Shown here in pieces: positions 23,030-34,479 of a DNA stretch of 64,000 nt. A model generated the notes under the pieces. That model searched no databases, was not told the origin of the DNA, and worked only from the letters and a program-made list of their open reading frames with translations. Made by a program: the position numbers and the translations under genes. How positions within the stretch are numbered: position 1 is the first letter of the stretch; each line of letters opens with the position of its first letter. This stretch comes from Ricordea florida (Eukaryota > Cnidaria > Anthozoa > Corallimorpharia > Ricordeidae), in NCBI GenBank assembly GCA_949710005.1, contig OX453275.1, positions 2,211,973 to 2,275,972 on the forward strand, read 5' to 3'.

Positions 23030-24784
23030 AAACGATCAAACGGACCGCCAAATGATGTGTTACAGTTTTGTGCAAGCGATGCATTTTACCATGAACTTAC
23101 CATGACAGTAGATGGTCAGGGGTCTACCCAAGTCATACCTACTCAAACAGTGTGGAGTTGACCTAAATAAATTGTGTCATATTGACCCATTGCAGGGTAA
23201 ATACACTGGTGCCAAAGTCAGCTCAGTTGCAGCAGCAGTATTTCAGCAACACATCCAAGACTACTGACCTTTATCAGATCTAGAATCCCACATTTGACAC
23301 AGCTAATGACACTATCAAAATCAAAATCAATGGGAATGGAGCACGAATGACTAGAAATTCAAACTTAATTCTTCTTTCTTTTTCCGTTTTAAAAACTGGT
23401 GAATCAGTGATGTCTGCTAAAGGTAACAGAACAGTTTCTATTGTTAATGGCTCTGAAAGTTAATATGAAACTTTCAAAGAAGCCTGATTTGGTGAAATCT
23501 TTGAAGAAACTAACACTATGATTTCTTCTGCAACTGACTGTGAACAACCAAGAAATGAATGTTGACCTCTTTCTAGGAGGGGACGACAAATTTATTTTGC
23601 TAATGGTTGGACTTAAGAGTGCCACATCCATCTATGGGTGTTCATGATGTAAAGTACATAAAAAAGATCGCTGAAACATTGGGGAACACTTTTATTGCTA
23701 CAAGAAAACACCCCGGTCCAGGTCATTCAAAGAAATTTGTGAAATGAGTTCAAATTTCACTGCTGTGAAAAAAACCAGGAGCCCCTGAAAAAAACCCATT
23801 CTCAATATTGAATTTGACCACATAGTTGCATTTGTTCATGAGCTGCACCTGATGCTGAGAGTAACATACATTTTAACTGAAAATAGGATAACAGAGTGTA
23901 TTAACTGGGATAGGAAAGATGATATTAGCCGGCAACGAGGAGAACCACCGGGACTGCATCTTTAAAAGGTTGTCCAAGGTATCAGATTGTGTGGGGTGTC
24001 TTTTGGTGTTTGGGAGCAGCGCAATACTGATAGAAAGGCAAGTGGGAAAAATGATTGGACCAGCCTATTGGGAGCTTACAAGAAAATTATTTTAAATACC
24101 CTCCCAGACAAAATGAAAAGCTTTTTGCGACCAGAAACATCTGATGTTGTCGTCAAGATATGGAAAAACGTTACTACAGTTTTGTCAACAACTGGGCACC
24201 TGAGGGAGACCCCACAACTTTTTTCAGCCAAGCAAAAGAATGGATCAAGCGTTTCTTAGAGCTGAGTGGTAAAAGGGACCTCTTTTAAGTACATGCACTT
24301 TCAAGCGCCATATTTCAAACATAAGCTGTTGTTTATTTGTAAAGAGACAGCAGCAATGTACACTTTATTTCTAGCGGCGTGACAGTTGTTTACGCCATTA
24401 GACTGTTGTATTTACCAAGATATTTTTACCATATCTTTTACGACCCAAAAGACGATTCCATGTTGTCTCTTATTAATAAAAGGTTCAAATATCATTTGAA
24501 ATAGGTAGCTTGCTTCGCAAAGCACTCGCATTTGGCACCCCCTCCCCAAAATTCTTATGGCTACAATTCCGAAGTAAATATTTTTGCCAGTATGAAAACA
24601 ATAGCAATAATTTTGTTATTTGGCTTTCCCCTGCCTTGTTCCCTGCGGACAACCCTGGGATTACCTTCCCACTACCTTGCCTCTTCTTTACGGACAAGTG
24701 GACAAGCGTACGGCATTTGCTTTGACCATGAAAAGTGGCGTGTCGTGCACGCGCCTTTAGGGCTCTGCTATCAGTAGGACTACA
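23030..24784 (+). pseudogene. Repeat R, copy B: degenerate transposon-type protein gene
   Basis: Stop-broken frames carry blocks of a widespread invertebrate multicopy protein: FYHELTMTVDG, YLLKQCGVDLNKLC, FKTGESVMSAKGNRTVSIVN, NVDLFLGGDDKFILLMVGL, then GVWEQRNTDRKASGKNDWTS, LPDKMKSFLRPETSDVVVKI and ETPQ. I recall this block order from many uncharacterised invertebrate proteins but cannot name a Pfam family. No introns are visible. Other copies lie at 34480-36347, 54951-56101 and 62620-64000. Confidence 0.6.
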
Positions 24785-26844
24785 GGTGGCTCGATAGGCA
24801 AAAAAAGGCCATTTTTGTTACAATTATTTGAACCCAAAAACACTCAATAGATCCATGGCTGTTCAACATTTGTATTGTACGTTCTTTAAACATTTTATGT
24901 GTGGAATCATGAACGAATACCTCACATTCCTGCGGAACCACACCCAATATACTGACCACACCCATTTCAAGCTGGTCCAAAACTAGGTTTACGCCAAAGA
25001 CGATATCTCTACAACAAAAAATGCTACACCCTTGAGATTTTGCTTGCAGAACAACAATACTCAGAGCTGTGCAACCTACCACTCTAAGCTCATCAGTGCA
25101 CATATTGAAAGTTTTATCATGCTGTAAAATAATTGCTCAAAAATATGCATAATGGATTCCAATTAAAATCTTATAACTCTCCAGTTATTCACTAGAATCT
25201 CACCAAAGTGGTAGGTTGCACAGCTCTGTTAATGTCCAAAACACCCTGAAAATTTCAGCCTGTTCTCTAAAATAGTTTTGGAGAAATCACATTTCTAAGC
25301 ATGAAAAACAGTCAAAATGCAGGTATTGAGAAAAATGGGCACAAAAAGTGCAAACATTTGTTCAGTTATTTTTAGACACATCAGAAGGCTCCTGGTCCAT
25401 ATGCAGGACCTTCTCTTGCCTCTTATGTCTCAGTGAAGCCCTTCTTGTAGTTTCGGAGTTGTCTGCGCCTTTTCTTGGATGCTTCTCCGCTTTTACGACG
25501 CGAATGGTGAATTCTGTCATGGTCCAGCTTCATACAGGCTTTCCTATAGTGATAACCTGGATCAATTCCGAGGGCTTCTAAAGTGGTCAGGAGTGTTTGT
25601 GAGCCATCATTGAAGTGGCCAACTGCTAGGAAGGTTGCCAGCTCTACAGTTGGTGTACTGGCATGCATTTCCTTGGTTGCCCGTTGCCAAATGAGCGCGT
25701 TGATGGCCTCGTTTTGATTTTGGGTGCCACCATGAAGGCATGTTGAAAGTAGACTTTCGCCACTCAGTGCTTCAAACGTTGGATAAATTGCATCAGCAAT
25801 AGCTTCTGGAATGGGCGATTCATGGACATAATCTGCTGTTCCCTTTGAAAGCCGCACCAAGATTCCTCACCAGGAGGACAGAGATCATGATCGGGTTCTT
25901 CATCAATTGATTTTGAATGATGCCAAATGGTCATGACAGCATTTTGCTAAAACAGCCCTCCTGTTCACCTCGAACGCTTTGCTACTGTTGGCCTTGGCTG
26001 AGGTGTAAAATGACTTTTGAAAAGAGCACTTTCAAGTCGTACACTTTAAAATAAGAAGGGAGGCAAGGCCCATCTCTGATTTCTTGTCCTCGTCGAAAAC
26101 AATATGCCCTTGTTTACACAAACAACGACTCGAACACAACGGCAAGAATGGCGATATCAATGAACCGGAATCCACTTACGTGTTCCACTTCATCTTCATT
26201 GCTCTCTTCTGTTGAAGAATCACTTGATTCTGCCTTCATCTTACGGACGGACGCTGGTAAACTCTTGAAACTCTCTGCTTCCTCAGTTTCCACGTGCTCC
26301 TCGCCACTACTCGAGTCTCCACTCACTTCGGGTGAAGCCTCCTTTTTTGAGCGTTCGGTTTCTATCTTTTCTGCTTTCTTTTGGTACTGATTCCCCTTAA
26401 ATGTCTTTTTCTTCCTTGGGATACTTCGAATTTTTTTTGGGAGGCATATTCTTCTAAATTTCCGACCAAACAATCTTCTACGAACAGATGACAACAACGT
26501 TTTACTTTCGTCCCAGAAAGGACGTCATATAACCGTCAGCTATTGTGCCCCTTTGAAAGCTCAAACTAGTAACTAGGCTCCTATAGGCTTTTAGATCACT
26601 CGTTCTCGATTTGGGAGAAAATCTGACAATAAATACCGATTCTTTTCACCAAAAACGACGCGTAAACAATGCTGGTTTCCATAGCAACTATTTACAAGGC
26701 TTAGGAAAAGTTAAAATTTCTTGATTAAATCGAAGGGTGTATAGCAAAAAACTAACTTTCCTTCAAAGTACACTAACTAAACAAGTTAAAATTGCTTTTT
26801 CTAAAAATATGAAATTTTTTACTTTTTTTCCCTTTCGGGCCACC
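24785..26844 (-). mobile_element. Internally deleted Mutator-like DNA transposon
   Basis: The ends GGTGGCTCGATAGGCAAAAA and, reverse-complemented, GGTGGCCCGAAAGGGAAAAA are imperfect inverted repeats of about 23 bp. On the minus strand 26114-26497 gives a basic N terminus ending SGFRFIDIAILAVVFESL, and FEVNRRAVLAKC follows in another frame. After a deletion, CPPGEESWCGFQRGTADY leads into the frame 25423-25860 with CLHGGTQNQNEAINALIWQR and LGIDPGYHY. This order matches the Mutator-like transposase proteins of invertebrates as I recall them. The central catalytic part is missing, so it is non-autonomous. No clear target duplication was found. In the duplicated gene 3 copy the same spot (56104) lacks the element. 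Confidence 0.65.
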
Positions 26845-29800
26845 TTATAAGAACAATTCAGATAATTGGTTCATGCATCATTGACAAATGAAATGAATCA
26901 AAAAGTAATAACGCAAATAGAAGCATTGCAAAAAAAAGGCAACTTTTAATATATTTAACAATGACCTAGATGACAAGTCCACAAGACAACGGATTTCAAA
27001 TTTATTCTGCTTTTACTAGTTATTTTACAGTTAAATATAATGCTTTCTTTGAACTACATTCTTGTTTTGTCTGTTACTTGTAAACGTCGTTTATCCATGT
27101 AAATTCTCACTACTTTGGATACACAGTTTTAGCCTGTGCTGAACCTGCTGATGCTCGGCATACTTGTATCGTCAGCGGATTGCCGTTGATTGTACATTTG
27201 CATGTATCACAATATGTTGCTGCAGGCATGCTAAAAAAGCAGGCTGAAAAGATAGCAATGTCGAACGCAGGACTGGTACCAACAAAGAAGCTGGAACGCC
27301 GTTTGGTTGCCACTCCTCCACCTGCTAGCTTCCAATTGAAACCTACTTCTATCTTGGAAGGCTGTCATAATATATGCATCCAGAAAAGAAAAAAAAAGCA
27401 AATCAGCAAAACGGAATATTAACTCTGATAAGTGGAAAGTACAAGGTGAGAAAACAAAATTTAGTATTAAAGATTAGATGGCCGCAAAAATGAAAAGAAA
27501 CTTGAAGAAACGCCTTTGGCTTCACTAAGGAAACAAAATAAAATAAAGAATCTTTTCTTCCCACAAATTTAGAGTTTATGTCACAATTCTGCATCGGTCT
27601 GCTATAAGTCTCTGTACAAAGTTAGAGTATTCAGACAATAAATTTCAACAATTATGCATGCATGTGTTACGGTGAATCAAATCCGCGCAGTGCTTAAGGC
27701 TTGATTTTTAAATCTCCTTTCTCTTTTGATGGATTTTACAAGTAACTGGTGATGGCACAGGTTGTTTTGAAAAAAAAAAATTCTAACGAAACTTACCGAT
27801 AATTCGGTGCGGCGTGTGGTCTTTAAAGATAGAAATGACTGAAGAGTAAATTTTGTGCCAGTGCGGCCCCTCGTAAGCTTGGCCATTAAGATATTAAAAT
27901 TTATCACATGACAGTCACTGTATACGTAAACTATATTCAGAATTCGTGAGCTCAGTGAAAGACTGATTTGAAGGATCGAAACAGGATATTCCTATGATAG
28001 CTCGCTATTCATTCAGGAGTTTTGCATTGACTATTGGGAGAAATAGTGATACTGTTCGTAATCTTCATTTAAAAGGAAAACAATTGGCGCTCAAGTTGAA
28101 TCTCTCCGGATCATTCGAGACTATTCCTGGTCAACACTTGGAAAACGTTCGCGCTTTGGGGACCAGAAATGAGGGAATCTGATTGGTTGGCATTGGTTAT
28201 TGTCATTAGGACCGCCTCCGTCGCGTAATAAATGTATGTACGTAATACCTGACAACACTTACGTTATTTGGCGCGTAATGTCCCACGTTGTTGATTGTGA
28301 AACGGCCTGCTGTAATACCAAGATGCATTGCGTACCAGCTGTGCATTCCTTTGAGAGTTGTTCCACGCAGCTCACCTGTTACGTCATTCAAATAGCACTA
28401 TCAATACCTTAATAAGTAATTAATAAACACGCTTTCAGGTTAAAGGCGCTTTATTTCTAAACTAAAATAAGTCGATTGTTAAAGTCTGCAGGGTTGTAGC
28501 GAGAACGCGGGAGTTTTTCGTGGCGATTGTTGAGGTCTCAATGGTCTTATACTTTCCAGTTGGCAAGGGTGGAACCAGTTTACTTTGTTCGGGGAAATGA
28601 AAAAGGTGCAAAGGTGCAAAGGTCCAAACAGTCAGTTCCTACAGATTGTCTTATTAACCGTGGGGTTTGCTTCTATTGCCTGTATGTCGCATTTTGATTC
28701 AAAGCCATGGAATTGAAATACGCCCACACTAAAGTAATGAAAACAGAATATCCCTACCGACAAAAGTGTGTTCAAAGCCTGACGAAGTTACAGTACCAAC
28801 AGTGTACGGTGTAAACCAAGCAGTCCTGAGGCTGTTTTTAAACAACTGAAGAGTCTGTTTAGGTATAAAGTATGTCATCAGTGCAGTGAAGCAGTCCTTA
28901 ACCTGAGTCATACAATGTGGTTCTACCTGTTACCCTTTCACTCCCACAATGAAACCTTGAGTCATACAATGTGGTTCTGCCTTTAGACATTCTAACTCCC
29001 GGAGTCGAACCTTGAGTTACACTGCACTGTTAAGACGTTTGAAACGTTTGCCCCAAGAGAAAGCCTTTGATTCGTAAATACATGTTAGATGGTGGTTCTA
29101 TCTTCGTATTGCAGAAATCAACCATAATTTGCAATATGGCTTCTTTTTATGGTCTACTTCAACCCATTTATTCCCAAAGTGATGGCTGTGCAAATTCTCC
29201 GTACAGTATCAATACGCTGTCAGGCGAAGAGCTGATGAGACAGTGAGAATTAAGAAAACTATCGACTCATACATAACATTCAGCTAAGAACAAATTTTCT
29301 CGACTAGCTTATAAGGAAGTGCATTACACTCACTAAGAAGAATTGCTACTCTACCCCTACTCCAAGAATAACCAGTTTTCTTCTAAAATGAGTTATTAAG
29401 ACTAATTCGTAGGAGAGCCCCTCCCAGGAGGGGAGGGAGGGGGGTACATGCTCCCATGTTTCCTTAATGTGTTTGTATTTTCTCCCGAGTCACGCATTAA
29501 TAAAATCACCTGTTCCCTGAAATGTTTTAAGCCCATGTTCCCATGTTACCTAGTTCCCTGAAAATAACTTGGAAATATTCCCTGTTTCCTGAACATAAAT
29601 GCTTCTGTTCCCTTGTACTATAAATCTCCTTGGAGAGGTTCATACGTTTACTCTAGCAGGAAGATGTCCAGAGTTGTTCAGGTACTGAAAAGCTACATCC
29701 ACGGGTCCTGGTGAGACGCAAATGGCATCCAGAAAATCAGTTATTCTTGCTGGCTGTGTAGCAGCTGCGCCACCAGGCAAGTAGGTCGCTAAAAGTGCTG

Positions 29801-31660
29801 ATTATAAACAGAGAAATTCCACGTTAATTAAAAAATTCGATGCTACTGATAATTGGGAGTTAATCGTAGATCAGGGAGTGTGTTTAACATAGTTGAGAGG
29901 AGCTGATGTTAAGCGTTACTGTGGGTAAAAAAAGTATTAAGCAGTAAAGAGGGTAGGATTTTTTAGATTTCTACAGTACAAAACTTGAATACCCGAACTG
30001 AATCTTCTTTATGGATCCCTTTTTAAATCCCATTTACCTTTCACCTTAAATCACCCTTCACCTTATCCCACCCCCACCCCACCCCCCTAAAGAAAGATCT
30101 TGGTCCACAGATCTACAACCCAATCAACACAATAGACGAGCGTTTCCACGTGAGTAAGTGGTCTAAAGCACAGCAACGGCCCCTGAGAAAAAATTCTTCA
30201 GGGGGTGAGAGGGGGCGAAGTTTTGGTGGGATAAATTTGCGTCAACCAAAGAAAATCAGCAAATTGAAATTTCTACATCCACACATGTGCATAGAACACC
30301 GACGCAAGAAGTCGGCTTTATAGCGGTTCGTTCAGGAAAATCTAGACCGCTCGGAGAACCATCAGTCGTACTAGCTAAGCTACATAGTAAGTCCTGAACT
30401 AATGTACTGGTTGAAAGTTTCGGCGTGGTTTCGCTGAACAATGTGCATTACCTGAAAAATTTCCATACGCGGGTGCTGCAAGCTTGGCAGTAGCTGATGG
30501 AGCTAAAGTGAAGGGACTTGGTCGAGTGGCGGGGTTAACAGTGATATCTGTTCCAACCTGCAGGTTACTTGTCGTTGCGTTATATATGTTGGTACAATCA
30601 ACGGATGGCAAAGGGATAGCTCGACGACGTCGATCGCCACTTGATTTAGCACAAAATAACATATGTAATTCAATCAGTGACTTTATAGAAGATGCTAATA
30701 TTCATTGCAATTTAAGTACAATTGTCCACCATTAAAAAGAGCTGGTGAAAATTTTGTTTTCAGAAACTGTTAGAAACGGGGGCTGTGACGGTAAGTCTTG
30801 CCGTTGTCGGGACTAATGGGGTAAACTGGACTAAGTAGGGAATGAGCTGTATGGGGAACTCTTTTGGGAGAGAGCCGTCAATGCAGAGTTGTGCCACACA
30901 TACGTTTACCCTAAATACTCTTTGATCATGGACTAATCATTATAAGCTAGAAAAAATCCGCTGCTGTGTTTTGCTCAAAAAGGGAATTCGAATATAATTT
31001 TTGTGACTGTGCTAATGCCAGACCCAGTACGAAAGAACGTTGCTCCTGACAAACAACTTGAACAAACAAGGAAAAACATCATAGAAAAATATTGCAAGAA
31101 CAAAAGAGTAACAAATGAAAATACAGAATACATCCAGAGATGGCATAAATTGCAAACATATCAAGAAGGTAACGAAAAACTTGAGCATTTTTTAATAGGC
31201 AGTGTTGTCGTCTTGGAGTTAGGAAATGCTACAAGGAATTGACTTGACGAGAGTTCTTCTTCACTAATTACTGTATGAATTTTTAAGGCCTGAAGAAGAG
31301 GTTTTGTATAATGGGGGTTAATGGCTACTAACGAATTCAAGAAAGAGGCACGCCGTTTAAGCTGCATGTACCATTCTACCTTTTAAAATTCCGGGTGATT
31401 CTATGGCCATTTGGTATAAGAGTATTTTGGGAAAAAAAAACAGCTTCTAAACGGTCATTCCTTCCCATCGTGATATTTGTAATATTTTCAATTTTTGCGA
31501 ATTTTTTTAATTGTCAGTGTTCGTGCTACAAATTAAATTAAATTACAAATTGAATTACTCTTGGAAGCGTAAGTCTTGGAGTGGTCGTGTGGTATTTAAT
31601 AAGTGTTGTAACTGGTTAAGTTGTTTGTTTTTAGGGGTACCCATCACAGTATATATATGG
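26845..31660. repeat. Segmental duplication, copy 1 (EndoU gene 2 unit)
   Basis: Collinear with 56105-62430 through all exons 2-6 and introns at about 90 percent identity or more by eye. Copy 2 carries an extra MITE (60198-60620) and about 1 kb of further DNA. Confidence 0.85.
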
Positions 31661-32241
31661 TATTCATGAATTAGTCTTCGGTGAAAGTGATTTGTTTTAT
31701 CTCGACAGTTTAAGTGCCATAATGGTTTTCTGTTGATTTATTCACCGACATATCAGTCAATAAGTCCTATATGAGAATGGCGTATCGCTGATTTTGTTTT
31801 AGGAGTCTAGGATATTGTGAAATGTTTTCTTTGTGCTATTTGTTTTACTAAACGGTGTGGTGCTAACTTTTTTATCTAGTGGATCACACCATGTAGACTA
31901 GTGTAACCATTCCCAGGAAAGCTACTGCCGGGATATTTTTCCGTTGGAGCTTTGAAATATCAAAAATGAGACCTGGGGAAAATAAACTACGCGAATTTCA
32001 AATCCCGGGAGATTTAAGTCATAAATAACAGTAGCTTTTTAACGAAAGAAAATTGGAAGGGTCGTAAAATTGTCCCAGGGTCATCTGAGTTCGTAATCGA
32101 AACGTTAGGTTTGCATGCGTCCATCAGGTACATTAATAAAACGACAAAGAAGACTATTACAGCAAAAAAACAAAAAACAACTTACCTAGCGTCCAACTGG
32201 GGAATCAGAATCAAACACGAAAAGATAAGAAATTGCATCAT
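27110..32241 (-). CDS. Secreted EndoU (XendoU/PP11-type) endoribonuclease, gene 2
   Basis: Six exons: 32186-32241, 30452-30639, 29652-29797, 28758-28854, 28263-28375, 27110-27361. Phases match gene 1 at every junction and lengths are nearly the same (56, 188, 146, 97, 113, 252), giving 283 residues. Exon 1 is the same signal peptide as gene 1. The domain reads NLQVGTDITVNPATRP, FLDAICVSPGPVD, SSGFEHTFVGELRG (His159), KGMHSWYAMHLG (His174), TKRRSSFFVGTSPAFD (Lys220), LTIQV and a final VYPK. The two His and the Lys of EndoU are kept, though GFHNW has become GMHSW. Extra Cys residues (CDTCKC) suggest disulphides in a secreted enzyme. Upstream of the exon 2 acceptor the frame has a stop not seen in gene 3, which supports the chosen acceptor at 30639. 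Confidence 0.85.
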
Positions 32242-33632
32242 ATTGGACGGGACTGATTCGCCTTTGTGAGAAAAAGTCGGAGTCTTGACGAGTTCTGGAT
32301 TGATCTGCAACAGAAGTGCAGTGCAGGAATTAGCTTGTTCCTTATAACTTAAGGGTTCATCAATTGTTAAGTACCTCTTAACACAAAAATTTAACGCAGT
32401 TGTAAATTTATATGGCACTTGTAAATTTATATGGCCATTAGTTGTTGAATTACCCTCTTATCATTTCTAATGCTCGTTTGTCATCCTAATGCTAATTCAT
32501 TTGCTATGTCGAAACGAAATCTACTTGATTTAAATTGTCATATATTGATTTAGCTTGATCAACTGCCGATCAGAAGGCTCTTTTGTAAACAGTTAAGATC
32601 AATCGAAAAACGCAATTTGACGTTTACTTTGTAAATAATGTGTGGTGAGTAATCGGATGTGACCTGCGAAGATTTCAGTTTTAACTAATTCCGAGGATGG
32701 TCACCAGTTGTAAGAAAAGCACTCTCGAAAAGTTAAGTGCAGCTAATTAACGCACCAGAAAAGTCATTGTGTCTATTAATCACGCCTCAATGTTTAGTTT
32801 TTAAGAAAAGGATTTTGGAGAGATTTTCAAGAATGAGCTAGCTAAAATGATTTGAGATGTTGCGTTTAGAATTTAATTTGAGTTCTCCATGATAATTTGA
32901 GTTTTTCAGTCAAGACAAAAAAACGGCAATCACTTCTCAGTGGATAGATAATCAAGTGGACTCTTGTAGTTGTCAAATCTGGTACATTCCTTCATACTTT
33001 TAGAACCGATTCTAGAGATTACAATAGTTGAGATAGAGACGAGAAAACCAAAGAAACTTGTTTCGTTTTCAATGCGGCCACGAATTCAACCTTATCATGA
33101 TCGACTTTGTTTGCTAGGCACTCATCTTTAAGTGAGGGGCAAGAGTATTTTAAGAGTGTTTATCGATAGTTTGTACTTACCGTCAAAAGTATGTAATGTT
33201 TGGTGTAGGTTTGCTGTTGTGAATACAAGTTAATCAGTTTTACTACACAGGAAATATACTTAGCTGATGTCTACGAGTTTTTAAAAATAGGGGGCGTTGG
33301 TACCTATGATAAACCGAAGAAACGCCAAAACCCGAAATTAATTTCGAACAAAACCGAAACAGCCACTGAACACAAAACCAAAGATTTACATTCATCCCAA
33401 TTTCCAAAACTCTAATGGTCCCTAATGGATTTCATATTGATGGCATTGGGGGCATGCATACTCGGATCTCGTTTAGTCTCTATTCTTTAGAAAAATTCTC
33501 AAACTCCTACATTGAATCGCAATTACAGGGATTCGGCGATCACAAAAAACTATCCTATAGCTGTGAAAATCACCCCTGAAATCACACTAAAATCTAAATT
33601 ACGCACTGAAGTTTAAGAATTTAAATGTGAAT
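31980..33632 (-). repeat. Promoter/signal-exon cassette, copy C
   Basis: Supplies exon 1 and the upstream region of EndoU gene 2. Shares its left limit (ATAAACTACGCGAARTTCAA) with copy A and its right join to the Penelope-like fragment with copy B. Confidence 0.8.
32406..32432 (-). promoter_or_regulatory. Tandem TATA boxes of EndoU gene 2
   Basis: Two CCATATAAATTTAC boxes 19 bp apart, 165-190 bp upstream of the ATG at 32241, as in cassettes A and B. Confidence 0.5.
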
Positions 33633-33674
33633 ATGATGCGATTGACTGATCCTTATATTATGCGATTGACTGAT

Positions 33675-34470
33675 TATATATACAAAGCATCCTTTGACCA
33701 AGCCGCCCCTCCATACCATGAAAGCACTCGACGAAAGCGGATACAGCTACACCCTGCACAACGAACCAAGCGCACCTAACAAGCGAAAAAACCGTCAACG
33801 CAGTAACATCCTGTGATACAACCTCCCCTTTCAGCAAGAACACAAGTACTAACATCGGACACAAATTCCTCGCTCTAGTAGATAAGTACTTCCCAAAGGA
33901 CCGCGAGCTCCGCAAAATCTTCAACCGCAACACCATCAAGATCAGTTACAGCTGCATGAACAACACTAAACAAATAATCGACAACCATAATAAACGCATC
34001 TTAACCACATCTACACGAACCAACGATGCCGCCGCCGCTAACACTAAAGAAAGAAAGAGATGCAACTGCCGACAAAAGAACAATTGTCCGCTCAACGAAA
34101 ACTGCCTACAACCATCGGTAATCTGCCAAGCCACCGTTTAGCGCAAAGACAACAACACGTCCCAAACCTACATCGGACATACGGAAAACGACTTCAAAAC
34201 AAGATACAGAAACCACACCGCACCTTTCCGCCACGCTAAACACACTCAGAAACTCCACCGAACTCAGCAAACACATGTGGACCCTTAAAGACAACGATAT
34301 TGAACACTTTATTTTCTGGCGAATCCTGTCTTCAAACTCGCCATATAACAGCTCAAGCAAAACATGTAACCTCTCCCTCAAAGAAAAATTCCTAATAATC
34401 TGCCGACCCGAACTATCCACGCTAAAAAAACGTAATGAGCTTGTGTCTTCTTGCCGCCAACTATGGTGGA
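33675..34470 (+). pseudogene. Penelope-like element C-terminal fragment, copy C
   Basis: Same limits and joins as copy B. It has extra defects: TGG to TGA near 33815 and a TAG after QAT at 34138. The 2-bp insertion after HAKH is shared with B. It runs straight into repeat R. Confidence 0.75.
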
Positions 34471-34479
34471 AGATGTTGG

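Noticed and set aside
24510-24777. Overlapping plus-strand frames, repeated at 55828-56095
   Set aside because: They are conserved only because the repeat R tail is duplicated, and contain no recognisable domain.
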